54,450 bases of DNA from CAWDLX01 sp046728155 (GTDB lineage: Bacteria > Actinomycetota > Actinomycetes > Mycobacteriales > Micromonosporaceae), in NCBI GenBank assembly GCA_046728155.1, contig JBKPDY010000052.1, positions 1 to 54,450 of the forward strand, in the 5' to 3' direction. A program made the translations under genes and the position numbers. Under the pieces are notes generated by a model. The model had not been told where the DNA came from. It ran no database searches and was given only the letters and a program-made list of their open reading frames with translations. Position 1 is the first letter of the stretch; every line of letters starts with the position of its first letter. Below, piece after piece: positions 42,926 to 51,708 of the stretch.

Positions 42926-45643
42926 GTGAGTGACTCTGATCGCGATGTCGCTGCCGCGGCTGCGGCCGGCTCGTCGGTGGTTGACGTCGGCCAAACTCAC
43001 CCTTCCCGCCATGAGGGCGCGGAACGCCTGCTTACGTTGGCGCTGGACCGCCCCGCTGACGCCTTTGCCGCTGCGAGCCGGCTCCTGGCTCGAAAGCCTG
43101 GCCCACGTGACGCGTCGATCGGTCGGCAGGTCAGGGGGATCGTCCTGCGCGACTCGGGTCAGACAGTTGACGCGTTGGCCGAGCTCCGCGCGGCGTTGCG
43201 ACTCGCCCGCGCCTCGAAAACGCCGGAGCGTGCCCTCGATGTCCAGGCCACGCTCGGTCTCACCCTCGGCCTTGCCGGCCGGACCGATGCGGGCCTCGCA
43301 GCGCTCGACGAGGCTGTCTCCGGCAGTACCGGCGTCCTGGCGGGGCGGATCCTCATGCGCCGCGGGGACCTGTTGGCGGTGCTCGGCCGCCACGATGACG
43401 CTCTGACCGATCTCAGGCGCGCCGTCGGCCTTCTGCGGCGAGGAGGGGACACGGTCTGGGAAGCGCGCGCCCGCACCCACCGTTTCCTTGTCTACAGCGC
43501 CCTCGGGCAGGCCGTGCGCGCTGACCGGGACCTGGCCGTGGCCGAGCGCCTCTTCGCCGCCGCCGGGCAGGAGCTCGAGTCCGCAATGTCTGTCCACAAT
43601 CGGGCTGACGTCGCTTTTCAGACCGGCGATCTGCCCGCGGCGCTCAGGTTTCTCGATGAGGCAGAAGCACGCTATACGGCGTTGTCGGCGTTCAGACCGG
43701 GATTGGCGCTCGACCGCTGCACGGTCCTGCTGGCGGCCGGCCTCGCCGCCGAAGCGCTCGCCGTAACCGATGCAGCAATCCGCCGGCAGAGCCGCCAGTG
43801 GGAGCAAACCACCAAGAAGGCCGAGTTGCTGTTCGCCGCGGCACGCGCCGCGCTGGCAGCTGGTGAACTCGCAGTGGCGACGGAACGGGCGACCCTGGCG
43901 CGGAACCTGTTCCGCAAACAACGCCGCCTCTGGTGGCAGGCCCGCGCCTCGTTCGTCATGCTTCAGGCTGACTACGGCGCGGGCCACGGTATCGAGAGGC
44001 TGCAGACGAAGGCCGCCCGTGTAGCCGACCGCCTCGACGAGCTCGGCGCCGAGGAGGCACCAACAGCGCACCTGCTCGCCGGTCGAATCGCGAGCGAGCA
44101 GGGGAACGTCGCCGACGCGGACCGCCACCTTGCCCGGGCCGCACGGTTCCGCTACCGCGGTCCCACATTCGGACGCGCGGCCGGTTGGCTTGCGCACGCC
44201 CTGCGGGCGGAGGCGCGATTCGATACGCGAACCACCTTGATCGCCTGTCGACGGGGGCTGGACGCGGCAGCGGAGCATCAACGCACTCTTGGCGCCGCGG
44301 AGTTGCGGGCCCACGCTACGACCTACGGCACCGAGCTCGCTGCGATCGCGCAGCGGCACGCGCTGCAGCGCGGTGATGCACGAATGTTGCTGCTGTGGAC
44401 CGAACGTTGGCGGGCGAGCGCACTGGCCGTACCGCCCGTACGTCCGCCCGACGACGATGAGCTTGCCCAGGATCTCGCCGCGCTCCGTGATGTGATGCGT
44501 CGGTTGGACGCCGCCCGGTCCGCCGACTCCAACACCACCCGGCTCGAGCAGGACCGATTGCGGTTGGAGGCGTCGATCCGGTCGCGGACCCGACGGACCG
44601 GGGGCTTTGCCGGGCCGCGGTCCCCCCTGCTGGGCACAACTGCGGATCCGGACGGCGTCGGCGTCGGCCGGCCGGACATCGAAGAGATTCTTGAAACCCT
44701 CGGCGATCACCGATTGATCGAGATCGTAGCCCTGGATGACATGCTGTACGCGGCCACCGCCGTCGGGCGCCGGGTACGGATCCACGCCATCGGCCCGGTG
44801 GGGGACGCCGTACGCGAGGTTGAGCTCGCCCGTTTTATGCTTCGCCGGCTTGCCTATGGTCTTCCTCATGCAGGGTTCCTCGCCACCCTCGACGCTGCCG
44901 GCCGGAGGCTGCAGGATGCACTGCTTGGCCCTGTGGCCTCCGAGGTCGACGAGCGGCCCGTCGTGATTGTGCCACCGGGGCTGCTGCACGCGGTGCCTTG
45001 GAGCCTGCTCCCGTCCCTGCGAAGCTTGTCGGTGCGGGTCGCACCGTCCGCCGCTACCTGGGTTCGGGCCGGACTCACCCAGACCCCGCGCCACCGACGC
45101 GTTGCACTCGTCATCGGACCCGGACTGAGCGGGCCGGCGGCCGAGGTTGAGAAGATCGCCAACTCGTACGCCGACGCCCTTGTGCTCAGTGCCGGTCGTG
45201 CGACTGCCGACCGGGTGCTGGCCGCCATGGATGGCGCGTGGACAGCGCACATCGCCGCCCATGGCTTGTTCCGCACCGAGAACCCACTCTTCTCTTCGTT
45301 ACGGCTCGATGACGGTCCGTTGACGGTGTACGACCTCGGACGGCTGCGCCGGGCCCCACATCGGCTGGTGCTGTCGAGTTGCGAGTCCGCGGTGTCCGCC
45401 CATGTCGGCGGGGACGAGCTCCTCGGTATGGTGAGCGCGCTTGTGCCGCTGGGAACCGCCAGCATGCTCGCGAGCGTCGTACCCGTGAACGACGCCGCGA
45501 CCGTCGCACTGATGGTGGCATTCCACGACCGACTGCGGACCGGATCCTCGTTTGCCGATGCTTTGCTGGCGGCCGGACGTGATGCCGCACATGATCCGGT
45601 CGCCGCCGGCACGGCGCTTTCGTTCATTGCACTCGGCCGCTGA
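42926..45643 (+). CDS. TPR-CHAT caspase-like protease
   Basis: A 905-residue protein from the GTG at 42926. Residues about 30-600 are tetratricopeptide-like helical repeats (for example GRHDDALTDLRRAVGLLRRG). The C-terminal 300 residues are a CHAT domain of the caspase-like clan, with catalytic His779 in AHIAAHGLF and Cys819 in RLVLSSCESA. CHAT proteins are proteases activated by partners through their TPR arrays, in signalling or cell-death-like defence. It is bordered by an S8 peptidase (divergent) and by an accessory protein and ECF sigma factor (convergent), an association repeated in many actinomycetes. Confidence 0.92.
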   Translation: MSDSDRDVAAAAAAGSSVVDVGQTHPSRHEGAERLLTLALDRPADAFAAASRLLARKPGPRDASIGRQVRGIVLRDSGQTVDALAELRAALRLARASKTPERALDVQATLGLTLGLAGRTDAGLAALDEAVSGSTGVLAGRILMRRGDLLAVLGRHDDALTDLRRAVGLLRRGGDTVWEARARTHRFLVYSALGQAVRADRDLAVAERLFAAAGQELESAMSVHNRADVAFQTGDLPAALRFLDEAEARYTALSAFRPGLALDRCTVLLAAGLAAEALAVTDAAIRRQSRQWEQTTKKAELLFAAARAALAAGELAVATERATLARNLFRKQRRLWWQARASFVMLQADYGAGHGIERLQTKAARVADRLDELGAEEAPTAHLLAGRIASEQGNVADADRHLARAARFRYRGPTFGRAAGWLAHALRAEARFDTRTTLIACRRGLDAAAEHQRTLGAAELRAHATTYGTELAAIAQRHALQRGDARMLLLWTERWRASALAVPPVRPPDDDELAQDLAALRDVMRRLDAARSADSNTTRLEQDRLRLEASIRSRTRRTGGFAGPRSPLLGTTADPDGVGVGRPDIEEILETLGDHRLIEIVALDDMLYAATAVGRRVRIHAIGPVGDAVREVELARFMLRRLAYGLPHAGFLATLDAAGRRLQDALLGPVASEVDERPVVIVPPGLLHAVPWSLLPSLRSLSVRVAPSAATWVRAGLTQTPRHRRVALVIGPGLSGPAAEVEKIANSYADALVLSAGRATADRVLAAMDGAWTAHIAAHGLFRTENPLFSSLRLDDGPLTVYDLGRLRRAPHRLVLSSCESAVSAHVGGDELLGMVSALVPLGTASMLASVVPVNDAATVALMVAFHDRLRTGSSFADALLAAGRDAAHDPVAAGTALSFIALGR

Positions 45644-45698
45644 CAACTGCCAGGCACGGGCTGGCGCGATAGACGGACCGCGGGTGTGCGTGGGCGAC

Positions 45699-46226
45699 TC
45701 ATATTGTCACCCACGCGGTGATCACGTAACCGCCGGCGATCGATCGGCACCGTACCCGAACCGGACCGCGCCGCACGCCTTCGACGAGGAATCGGCCGAG
45801 GCCGTCGACGCCGACGGGGTACTCCTCGCCAGTGGCGAGCTCGAGCACGCAGCCGTCGGCCGACGCGCCCGTGAGCTGGCCGATGAGGTCTCGGTGATCG
45901 CCGTGCGACCTCACCTCAAGGTCGAGTTGAACGCCGCGGCTTGCGAAGGCGAGCATCCTGCTGCCCTGGTCCGCAGCTGTTTCGCTGCGGACCGGCTCGA
46001 ACGCCAGTGGCACGGAGGTCGGGTCTGACTCGGCGTCGTCGTCACCGGCCGAGTCTCCGAGGAGAGCCGCCAGCTCTCCGTCGAGGTTGCGGGTGGTGAT
46101 CGCCGCACGCGCCGCCGCGAGCACCTCCTCAGGTACAGAATCTATCTGCGCAGCGACGTGCCGCAGCTTCGCAACAAGCTCCGCGTCCCGTTCGGTCCGC
46201 GCCAGGTCGAAGTCACTGCCGTCCAT
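45699..46226 (-). CDS. Accessory protein of the sigma/CHAT module
   Basis: About 175 residues from the ATG at 46226; the upstream part of the open frame overlaps the sigma gene and is discounted. Residues 1-60 form an acidic helical region (EVLAAARAAITTRNLDGELA); after an Asp-rich linker, the C-terminal 90 residues look like a beta-sandwich (RGVQLDLEVRSHGDHRDLIG, then GRFLVEGVRRGPVRVRC). Similar proteins accompany ECF sigma factors and CHAT genes. It starts 11 bp after the sigma stop, so it is co-transcribed and could be an anti-sigma factor or a substrate adaptor. No transmembrane helix. Confidence 0.72.
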   Translation of the reverse strand: MDGSDFDLARTERDAELVAKLRHVAAQIDSVPEEVLAAARAAITTRNLDGELAALLGDSAGDDDAESDPTSVPLAFEPVRSETAADQGSRMLAFASRGVQLDLEVRSHGDHRDLIGQLTGASADGCVLELATGEEYPVGVDGLGRFLVEGVRRGPVRVRCRSIAGGYVITAWVTI

Positions 46227-46237
46227 GTCAGCCGCTC

Positions 46238-46828
46238 TCACGCCGTCCCACTCGACGCGACCTCGGAAGGGCCGGCTCCCAGCAGCATGATCTTGCGGAG
46301 TAGGTCCAAGCACCGCTGCCGGGTTGGGCCGATACTTCCAATCGGCATGCGTAATGCAGCCGCCACCTCGGCGTAACTCGGCGGCGGATCCGCCATTAAC
46401 ACGCGCAGCAGCGACTGACACCGCGGGTTGAGTGCCCTGAATGCTTTCCACAGGGCCGCGTCCCGCTCATCGCGCAACAGCGCTTCATCCAGTGCGTCGC
46501 CAGTGGCGGGCATTCCCTCCAACTCATCCGCCGAGCCCAGCCGTATCCGCGCGCCACGACGTAACATCACCATGCTCTCCCGCCGCAGCGTCGTTACCAG
46601 CCAGCTTCCGAGATGCTCCGGCTCGCGTATCGTGTCGAGCCTCTCGACCAGTCGTAGCCAGGTCGTCTGCACGGCGTCGGCCGCGTCCGCCCGGCTCAGC
46701 CCCATGCTCCTGGCAACGGACCAGAGAAGGTTGGTGTACCTATCGCTCAGAACCACCCACGCGTGTTGCTCGCCGGCACGTACTCGAGCCACAAGAACTC
46801 GCGTGTCCACATCCCTCAGCGAGCCCAT
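46238..46828 (-). CDS. ECF-type RNA polymerase sigma factor
   Basis: About 196 residues from the ATG at 46828. Region 2 spans LVARVRAGEQHAWVVLSDRY to ADAADAVQTTWLRLVERLDT; region 4 is NPRCQSLLRVLMADPPPSYA followed by MPIGSIGPTRQRCLDLLR. The open frame extends upstream to 46981, but those codons are not family-like. It heads an operon with the accessory protein and is convergent with the CHAT gene. A 9-bp perfect inverted repeat lies 29 bp upstream of the start. Confidence 0.9.
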   Translation of the reverse strand: MGSLRDVDTRVLVARVRAGEQHAWVVLSDRYTNLLWSVARSMGLSRADAADAVQTTWLRLVERLDTIREPEHLGSWLVTTLRRESMVMLRRGARIRLGSADELEGMPATGDALDEALLRDERDAALWKAFRALNPRCQSLLRVLMADPPPSYAEVAAALRMPIGSIGPTRQRCLDLLRKIMLLGAGPSEVASSGTA

Positions 46829-46856
46829 CACATCCCTCTGGATCCGTCGGTTGCCG

Positions 46857-46880
46857 TCACCGCACGGTGACGTGCGGTGA
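46857..46880 (-). promoter_or_regulatory. Perfect inverted repeat upstream of the sigma gene
   Basis: TCACCGCAC-GGTGAC-GTGCGGTGA: 9-bp arms and a 6-base spacer, 29-52 bp upstream of the ATG at 46828. It could be a repressor site or a leader hairpin of the sigma operon. No -10/-35 pair stands out around it. Confidence 0.5.
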
Positions 46881-47227
46881 AGGTACCAACCGGCACACCC
46901 GCGCGGCTCGCGGTGCGATAGTGCCGATGTCACCGTCGAGGCGTCCATTCTTCCGGTCCATAGACGTTTCGTCCACGACACAAGGTCGGGATTCGCCCTA
47001 CGCTCTACCTTGGTAGAGGCCTGACCGTGCCGCCTGATACGCTGCCCGGCTCTCCCACGCAGACATAGCGGTATTCGAACGGACCTGCAACGTTTCGTCC
47101 GACTCGAGTGTCGCGGCCAACCCGGCTGACCGCCGTAATCGAGCCACGGCTGGCGGTACGGCTGTGGCGGCCACTGGCGTCGAAGGCCACGCAGGAGGAA
47201 GCCGGACTGCCGGTGAGGATCGCCGAT
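46881..47227. other. About 350 bp without a supported gene
   Basis: Short frames on both strands, none with a family or ribosome binding site. The promoter of the sigma operon should be in its left part. To the right lies an IS3 relic, so part of this may be element debris. Confidence 0.35.
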
Positions 47228-47398
47228 CTATGCGCTCACCAGGTCGGCCTCAACCTGGCGGATCCAGTTGCGCAACGCGTCACGACGCACGCCCCGACGC
47301 GTGCGAGCCGCCGGATCACCTGGGTTCGGATTTGACTCCCGGTACAGAACGGACAGCACGGGGGCGCGCTCGTCGGGATACTTCCTCGGTGCTACCAC
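47228..47398 (-). pseudogene. IS3-family transposase OrfA relic
   Basis: From a GTG at 47398 the frame gives VAPRKYPDERAPVLSVLYRE, then out-of-register residues, then GVRRDALRNWIRQVEADLVS to a TAG. The start and end match the helix-turn-helix OrfA of IS3-type elements (PRKYPDELR, LYRESNP, GVxxEALRNWIRQ). In the middle the expected IRRLA segment is found one frame over (CAG GTG ATC CGG CGG CTC GCA), so two compensating indels have occurred. No OrfB or terminal repeats were seen. Confidence 0.68.
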
Positions 47399-47461
47399 GG
47401 AGCGCAGAAATGTGCGCGGCGTCTGGCACGCGGTCCGATCGTCACCGAATCTCAAGTCCGG

Positions 47462-48262
47462 TCATTTCGTAGGCTGGACTACCGTGTCGTAGAAGTTCAC
47501 GATGCCTCCCGCGATCTGGTCGAGGCAGTCCTCGACCGCGAAGTGGCCCGAGTCCAGGCGGACCATCCAGGCCTCCCGCAGGTCTCGAAGGTATGCTTCG
47601 CCACCCTCGGGGGTGAAGAAGATGTCGCCCTGCCCCCAGAAGATGATTGTTTTTGGCTGTCGTGCGCGGAGGTCTTCCTGCCATTTCGGGTACAGCTCCA
47701 CGTTGGTGCGGTAGTCGTGGAAGAGATTGAGCTGGACCCTGTCCGCACCGGGACGGGCCAGGAAGTACAGGTCCATGTTCCAGGCGTCAGGGCTCACCTT
47801 CGACGGGTCCGGATGCCCTGTCAGGTAGAAGGTCTTCACGGTGTCGTGCTCGAAGAACGTCCCCAGCGGTGTCTCGGTCTCAGCGCTGCGGTTCGTCCAC
47901 AGGCGATACCGGATGTCGTCCCAGGCCTTTGTGAATCCCTCCTCGTAGGCGTTGGAGTTCTGTACGACCTGCCAAGCCAGCCATTCGGGGTGCTTGGCGA
48001 TAAGGCGCTGTCCTACGGGCCCGCCATAATCGTGCATGTAGAAGCCCATCGGGCCTACGAACCCGATCTTCTGTACGGCGGCTTCCACGATGTCGGTTAT
48101 GTGGTCGAAGGTGTAGTCCCAGGTCTCCGGGCCGGGCATGTCGCTGTTGCCGAATCCCGGATAGTCGACGCTCACCATGTGAAACCGGTCCTCCAGAGCG
48201 CTCAGAAGGTTGCGGTACTGGTGGGACGAGGACGGGAACCCGTGGAGCAGCAGGAGCGTCGA
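47462..48262 (-). pseudogene. Alpha/beta hydrolase (haloalkane dehalogenase/epoxide hydrolase type) lacking its N-terminus
   Basis: Coding similarity starts abruptly near 48262 with TSTLLLLHGFPSSSHQYR and continues to the stop at 47462. The oxyanion HGFP, the nucleophile Asp in YMHDYGGPVG, and the late His in LDSGHFAVED are all present, so the catalytic core survives. About thirty N-terminal residues and the start codon are missing, replaced by the start of a DUF4331 gene in another frame. Internal starts such as the ATG at 48178 would omit the HGFP strand. Activity is unlikely but a truncated product is possible. Confidence 0.75.
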
Positions 48263-48443
48263 TGTGGATCCGGTACACCGCGTCAGGGTGTAAGCCCGGG
48301 CCCATCACTGATGGATTCGAGTCCATGATGAGCACAGTCTTGTCGCGATGGTCCGGCGACTTGAATAAGAAGAGGTCGATGATGTCCAGGCGCGCGTCGT
48401 CGCCTGGGAACTTGAAATTGTCGGCGCTGAAGTGGTTGGACAT
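48263..48443 (-). pseudogene. N-terminal fragment of a DUF4331 protein
   Basis: From the ATG at 48443 (GGGAG eight bases upstream) the frame reads MSNHFSADNFKFPGDDARLD, then DLFLFKSPDHRDKTVLIMDS and LHPDAVYRIHID. This is the beginning of the DUF4331 family. After about sixty codons it meets the hydrolase sequence in a different frame. The rest of the DUF4331 protein (normally over 250 residues) is missing. The gene start and ribosome site remain intact, so the relic may still be transcribed and drive the hydrolase piece. Confidence 0.7.
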
Positions 48444-48737
48444 GGGGGAATCTCCCGTTGATGATTGCTCAGATCGGCACTCTCCCATGCGTGGCACCTG
48501 GAGCGGGCGCGGCACGCCCTTATTCATCCCTCCCCATGCCCTGGTCGGGACACCTTGCTTCCCGACGCCCGGCTCCAACCTGAGTGCGACAGTCGGGCCA
48601 CGCCCGCGACTTCCGGTGGTGGGCCTTGACAGGCAACGCGATGCTGCCGAACCCTGAATTCGCACGTGTCGCGACCTCGGCGGCCGGAAGGGCTGTACGG
48701 GCTGAAACGTCGACTCTCATAGAAGGGACGGCGTGTC

Positions 48738-49508
48738 ATGCACCCGATGCTGCGGCGCCTGGATGACCTCGGCGCACACTTGGCCACCCGCGGCGACGTG
48801 GTCGCGCTGCTGGGTCTGGGTTCGGCCGGCACCGAGCACGACCGCATGGACGAACATTCGGACCTGGATTTCTTCGTCGTTGTCGACGACGGCGCCAAAG
48901 AGCGCTACCTGTCCGACCTCGATTGGCTGGCGGCCGTACGTCCGGTGGCATACAGCTTCGCCAACGACCGCAATGGACGCAAGGCACTCTTCGCAGACGG
49001 CGTCTTCGCCGAATACGCGATCTTCACCATCGCCGAGCTGGCCCGGCTGCCATTTACCGGCGCCCGGATCGTCTGGCAGCGTGCCGACGCCCCGCCTGGG
49101 CTGGCCGACTGCGGTCCACCGCCGACGGGACCACCGTTCGACACGGTCGAGTTCCACCTCAACGAGGCGCTGACCAACCTCTACGTCGGCCTACACCGCG
49201 AGCTGCGCGGTGAACGGCTGACCGCGGGCCGATTCATCCAGACGTACGCGGTCGACCACGTGATCGCTCTGCTGAGCCTGACTAGCCCGGCCGGGCGTCG
49301 CCGCGACCCGTTCGAGGCCAGCCGCCGTGTCGAGCAGGCCTACCCCGCCGATGTGTTGCCGCTGGCGGCGATGGTGCCCGGCTACGAGCGCAACTGGGCA
49401 GCCGCGCGATTCACCTTCGATTGGCTCTGCCACCGGTTCGCCGTCGACGCAGTGATCGAAGCGGCGATAGAGCAGCTACTGACCGCCGGCACCGCGGATC
49501 CACCGTAG
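48738..49508 (+). CDS. Nucleotidyltransferase-fold protein
   Basis: A 256-residue protein of the polymerase-beta-like nucleotidyltransferase fold. The active-site motif is LGLGSAGTEHDRMDEHSDLD followed by FFVVV, giving the GS loop and the DxD metal pair. The C-terminal half is helical, as in aminoglycoside adenylyltransferases and related minimal nucleotidyltransferases. Substrate is unknown; it could be a small molecule or a protein. GAAGGG lies upstream of the ATG. It is surrounded by broken genes and stands alone. Confidence 0.8.
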   Translation: MHPMLRRLDDLGAHLATRGDVVALLGLGSAGTEHDRMDEHSDLDFFVVVDDGAKERYLSDLDWLAAVRPVAYSFANDRNGRKALFADGVFAEYAIFTIAELARLPFTGARIVWQRADAPPGLADCGPPPTGPPFDTVEFHLNEALTNLYVGLHRELRGERLTAGRFIQTYAVDHVIALLSLTSPAGRRRDPFEASRRVEQAYPADVLPLAAMVPGYERNWAAARFTFDWLCHRFAVDAVIEAAIEQLLTAGTADPP

Positions 49509-49562
49509 AGTCGAAAAGCCCGTTGTCCACTGCGCCCAGCGCCAGAATTACTGTAGACAAGG

Positions 49563-49762
49563 GTGGTGCCATGCGCGGAGGACCTTGCCTCCCCGGAGAA
49601 CTGCTTCGAGCTGGTCGCGATCGGCAACGCGTTTTCACCCGACCGCGGCGACAGCGGGTCACTGAAAGGGACTTTCGATGGCTGGAGCCTGCTCGTTGTT
49701 TTACATTGCTGTGGGCCAGCAGTCCTTGGCGCGGTCCAGCGCACGCTGGCAACGAACAATAG
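49563..49762 (+). pseudogene. Class I SAM-dependent methyltransferase fragment
   Basis: One plus-strand frame gives LASPENCFELVAIGNAF, and after a frameshift another gives RDFRWLEPARCFTLLWASSP followed by WRGPAHA. These match the middle of class I methyltransferases of the type with FDLVxIGNAFHR and RWLRPGGxxxLLW. The SAM-binding N-terminus and the C-terminus are absent. Confidence 0.55.
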
Positions 49763-49802
49763 GGGCACCCTACTTGCGCTAGAACATCGATAGGGTGCCC
49801 CT
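49761..49802. terminator. Perfect 12-bp inverted repeat
   Basis: AGGGGCACCCTA (49761-49772) and TAGGGTGCCCCT (49791-49802) flank an 18-base loop. It follows the nucleotidyltransferase gene and the methyltransferase relic. It is a probable terminator; as no T-run is present it might also be the paired ends of a lost mobile element. Confidence 0.55.
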
Positions 49803-50008
49803 GCTGGCACCAAGGTCCCGGGGGCTGTCACTGGAATGAGCCGTGGTCGTCTCGGCGACGCCAGGCGTAGGCTCAACCCGTCGGGTCATACGGTGAGGCC
49901 GCCGGCTGTCGACGGCCCGCGCTGTTGCCGTTTCGACATGAACGAGGGGCGGCGAACGAGCGGGTCTGGTCGGCGGAATGTGCGGGTTGGTGTGAAAGGT
50001 GTACCGCG

Positions 50009-51331
50009 GTGTCGTCGGCTACGCTGCCTCTGGTTGACCCGGACACGTACGTCTCTGGTGTTCCATACGGTCTGCTCGCACAACTGCGCCGGGAGTCGCC
50101 GGTGCTGTGGGTGACCGAGCCACCACTGGCCGGCTGGCCGGGTGGGCCCGGTTTCTGGCTGGTCCTGCGGCACGCCGACGTGACAGGGGTACTGCGCCGG
50201 CCTGACGTGTACTCGTCGTGGCGCGGCGGTACGCAGGTGCGCGATCCGGCGAACCCGACGGCGCTCGCGTTCGTCCGGCAGATGATGCTCAACCAGGATC
50301 CACCTGAGCACGGTCGGCTACGGCGACTGCTGACACGCTCATTCACCCCCCGCGCGGTTGGCTTGCTTGACGCGGGTATTCGGGCCAACGCGGCTATGTT
50401 GGTCGACCGTGCGCTCGGTGCGGGCGATGCCGGAGAATGCGACTTTGCCACCGAGATCGCCGCCGACCTGCCGCTGCTGACGCTGGCCGACGTACTGGGC
50501 GTCCCGGAGCCGGACCGCTGGCTGCTCTTCGACTGGTCCAATAGGGTCATCGGGTACCAGGATCCGGATTACTCGATATCGGCGCGGTTCGACCCCACTG
50601 CGGGCACGGAATTGGCCCGACAGGCGGTGATGCTGCGACCGGATCCCGACGTCGACGGGCGGATGCCCGACCCGCGGACGCGCGAGGGCATGCCGGACCT
50701 GTACGCCTACGCGCACCTGCTAGCCGAAGCAAGACGCCGGGCGCCTGGTGAGGATGTGACCTCAATCCTGCTGGCGCAGATGGACGACGTGGACGGTCAG
50801 GTGTCGGTGACCGAGTACGAGACCCTGTTCTGGCTGTTCGCCGTGGCCGGCAACGAGACCCTACGCAACGGCCTGCCCGGCGGCATGATCGCGCTCCTTG
50901 AGCATCCGGAGGCGCAGCACATGCTGCGCGCCGAGCCCAGCCGGCTGGACACAGCCGTCGAGGAGATGCTGCGGTGGTGGACCCCGGTGATGGTCTTTCG
51001 GCGTACGGCCATGGTCGATGCGATGATCGACGATGTACGTATCAGGGCCGGGGACAAGGTCGTCGTGTCCTTTGCGTCCGCCAACCGCGACGAAACGGTG
51101 TTTGCCGACCCGGATGGCTTCGACCCGGCCCGACAGCCAAACCCGCACCTCTCGTTCGGCCACGGCCCGCACTTCTGCCTCGGCGCGCACCTGGCCCGGG
51201 TACAGATGAAAGCTCTCTTCGCCGAGTTACTCGCCCGCACCTCCGTGATCGAGTACGCGGGTCAGCCAACGTATCTGCGCTCTACCTTCCAACGTGGTGT
51301 CAAACACCTGCCGATCCGCTGGCGCCGCTGA
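50009..51331 (+). CDS. Cytochrome P450 monooxygenase
   Basis: About 440 residues from the GTG at 50009, with GAAAGG nine bases upstream; the open frame begins 28 codons earlier without family similarity. The I-helix reads FAVAGNETLRNG and keeps the acid-alcohol pair (ET), the K-helix ExxR is EEMLRW, and the haem loop is FGHGPHFCLGAHLAR with Cys390 as axial ligand. The sequence around NQDPPEHGRLRRLLTRSFTP and the AGNET helix suggest the CYP125/CYP142-like group that oxidises steroids and fatty acids. No ferredoxin gene is adjacent, and no biosynthetic cluster is present. Confidence 0.92.
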   Translation: MSSATLPLVDPDTYVSGVPYGLLAQLRRESPVLWVTEPPLAGWPGGPGFWLVLRHADVTGVLRRPDVYSSWRGGTQVRDPANPTALAFVRQMMLNQDPPEHGRLRRLLTRSFTPRAVGLLDAGIRANAAMLVDRALGAGDAGECDFATEIAADLPLLTLADVLGVPEPDRWLLFDWSNRVIGYQDPDYSISARFDPTAGTELARQAVMLRPDPDVDGRMPDPRTREGMPDLYAYAHLLAEARRRAPGEDVTSILLAQMDDVDGQVSVTEYETLFWLFAVAGNETLRNGLPGGMIALLEHPEAQHMLRAEPSRLDTAVEEMLRWWTPVMVFRRTAMVDAMIDDVRIRAGDKVVVSFASANRDETVFADPDGFDPARQPNPHLSFGHGPHFCLGAHLARVQMKALFAELLARTSVIEYAGQPTYLRSTFQRGVKHLPIRWRR

Positions 51332-51379
51332 TCGCGTCGGTGGGCCCGGCTGGCGTGGCGCTGCGGTCGACGGTCTGGT

Positions 51380-51489
51380 GCCCTAACGGCGATCTTGCGG
51401 TTCCGGTCTGTGGAAACAATATCGGCCGGCACCGCTGCCAGGGCTTTCCCCGAGGCGGCCTTGCCCTTGCGGAAACCCAGAATTTGCAA
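51380..51489. repeat. Dispersed repeat, copy 2
   Basis: This copy matches 39006-39119 in the same orientation, sharing CCTAACGGCGATC at the left end and AGAATTTGCAA at the right end with several conserved blocks between. One frame here reads CPNGDLAVPVCGNNIG, a peptide of secreted-protein character. It lies in the gene-free gap (51332-51708) between the P450 gene and kbl. Confidence 0.6.
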
Positions 51490-51708
51490 CAGGTTCCGTA
51501 CTACGCCGTTGATGCCGCAACGGCGATTCCCAGAATTCGGCGGCCTACTGATGGCCTACTTCGGCCGAGAACTGCTTCGAGGGATCACCTTGAGGCGCCG
51601 GTTCGCACTCGGGTCGTCGAGCACTCGTCGCGTTGCAGTGCCGCTCGAGTCGAACGCATGCCGCGCCGGCGCGCACGGACACAATCGCGGTGAGAGTCGC
51701 ACTCGGCG

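Noticed and set aside
42866..45262. 798-codon minus-strand open frame opposite the CHAT gene
   Set aside because: The plus strand encodes clear TPR and CHAT motifs with both catalytic residues; the minus frame is a high-GC antisense artefact without any family.
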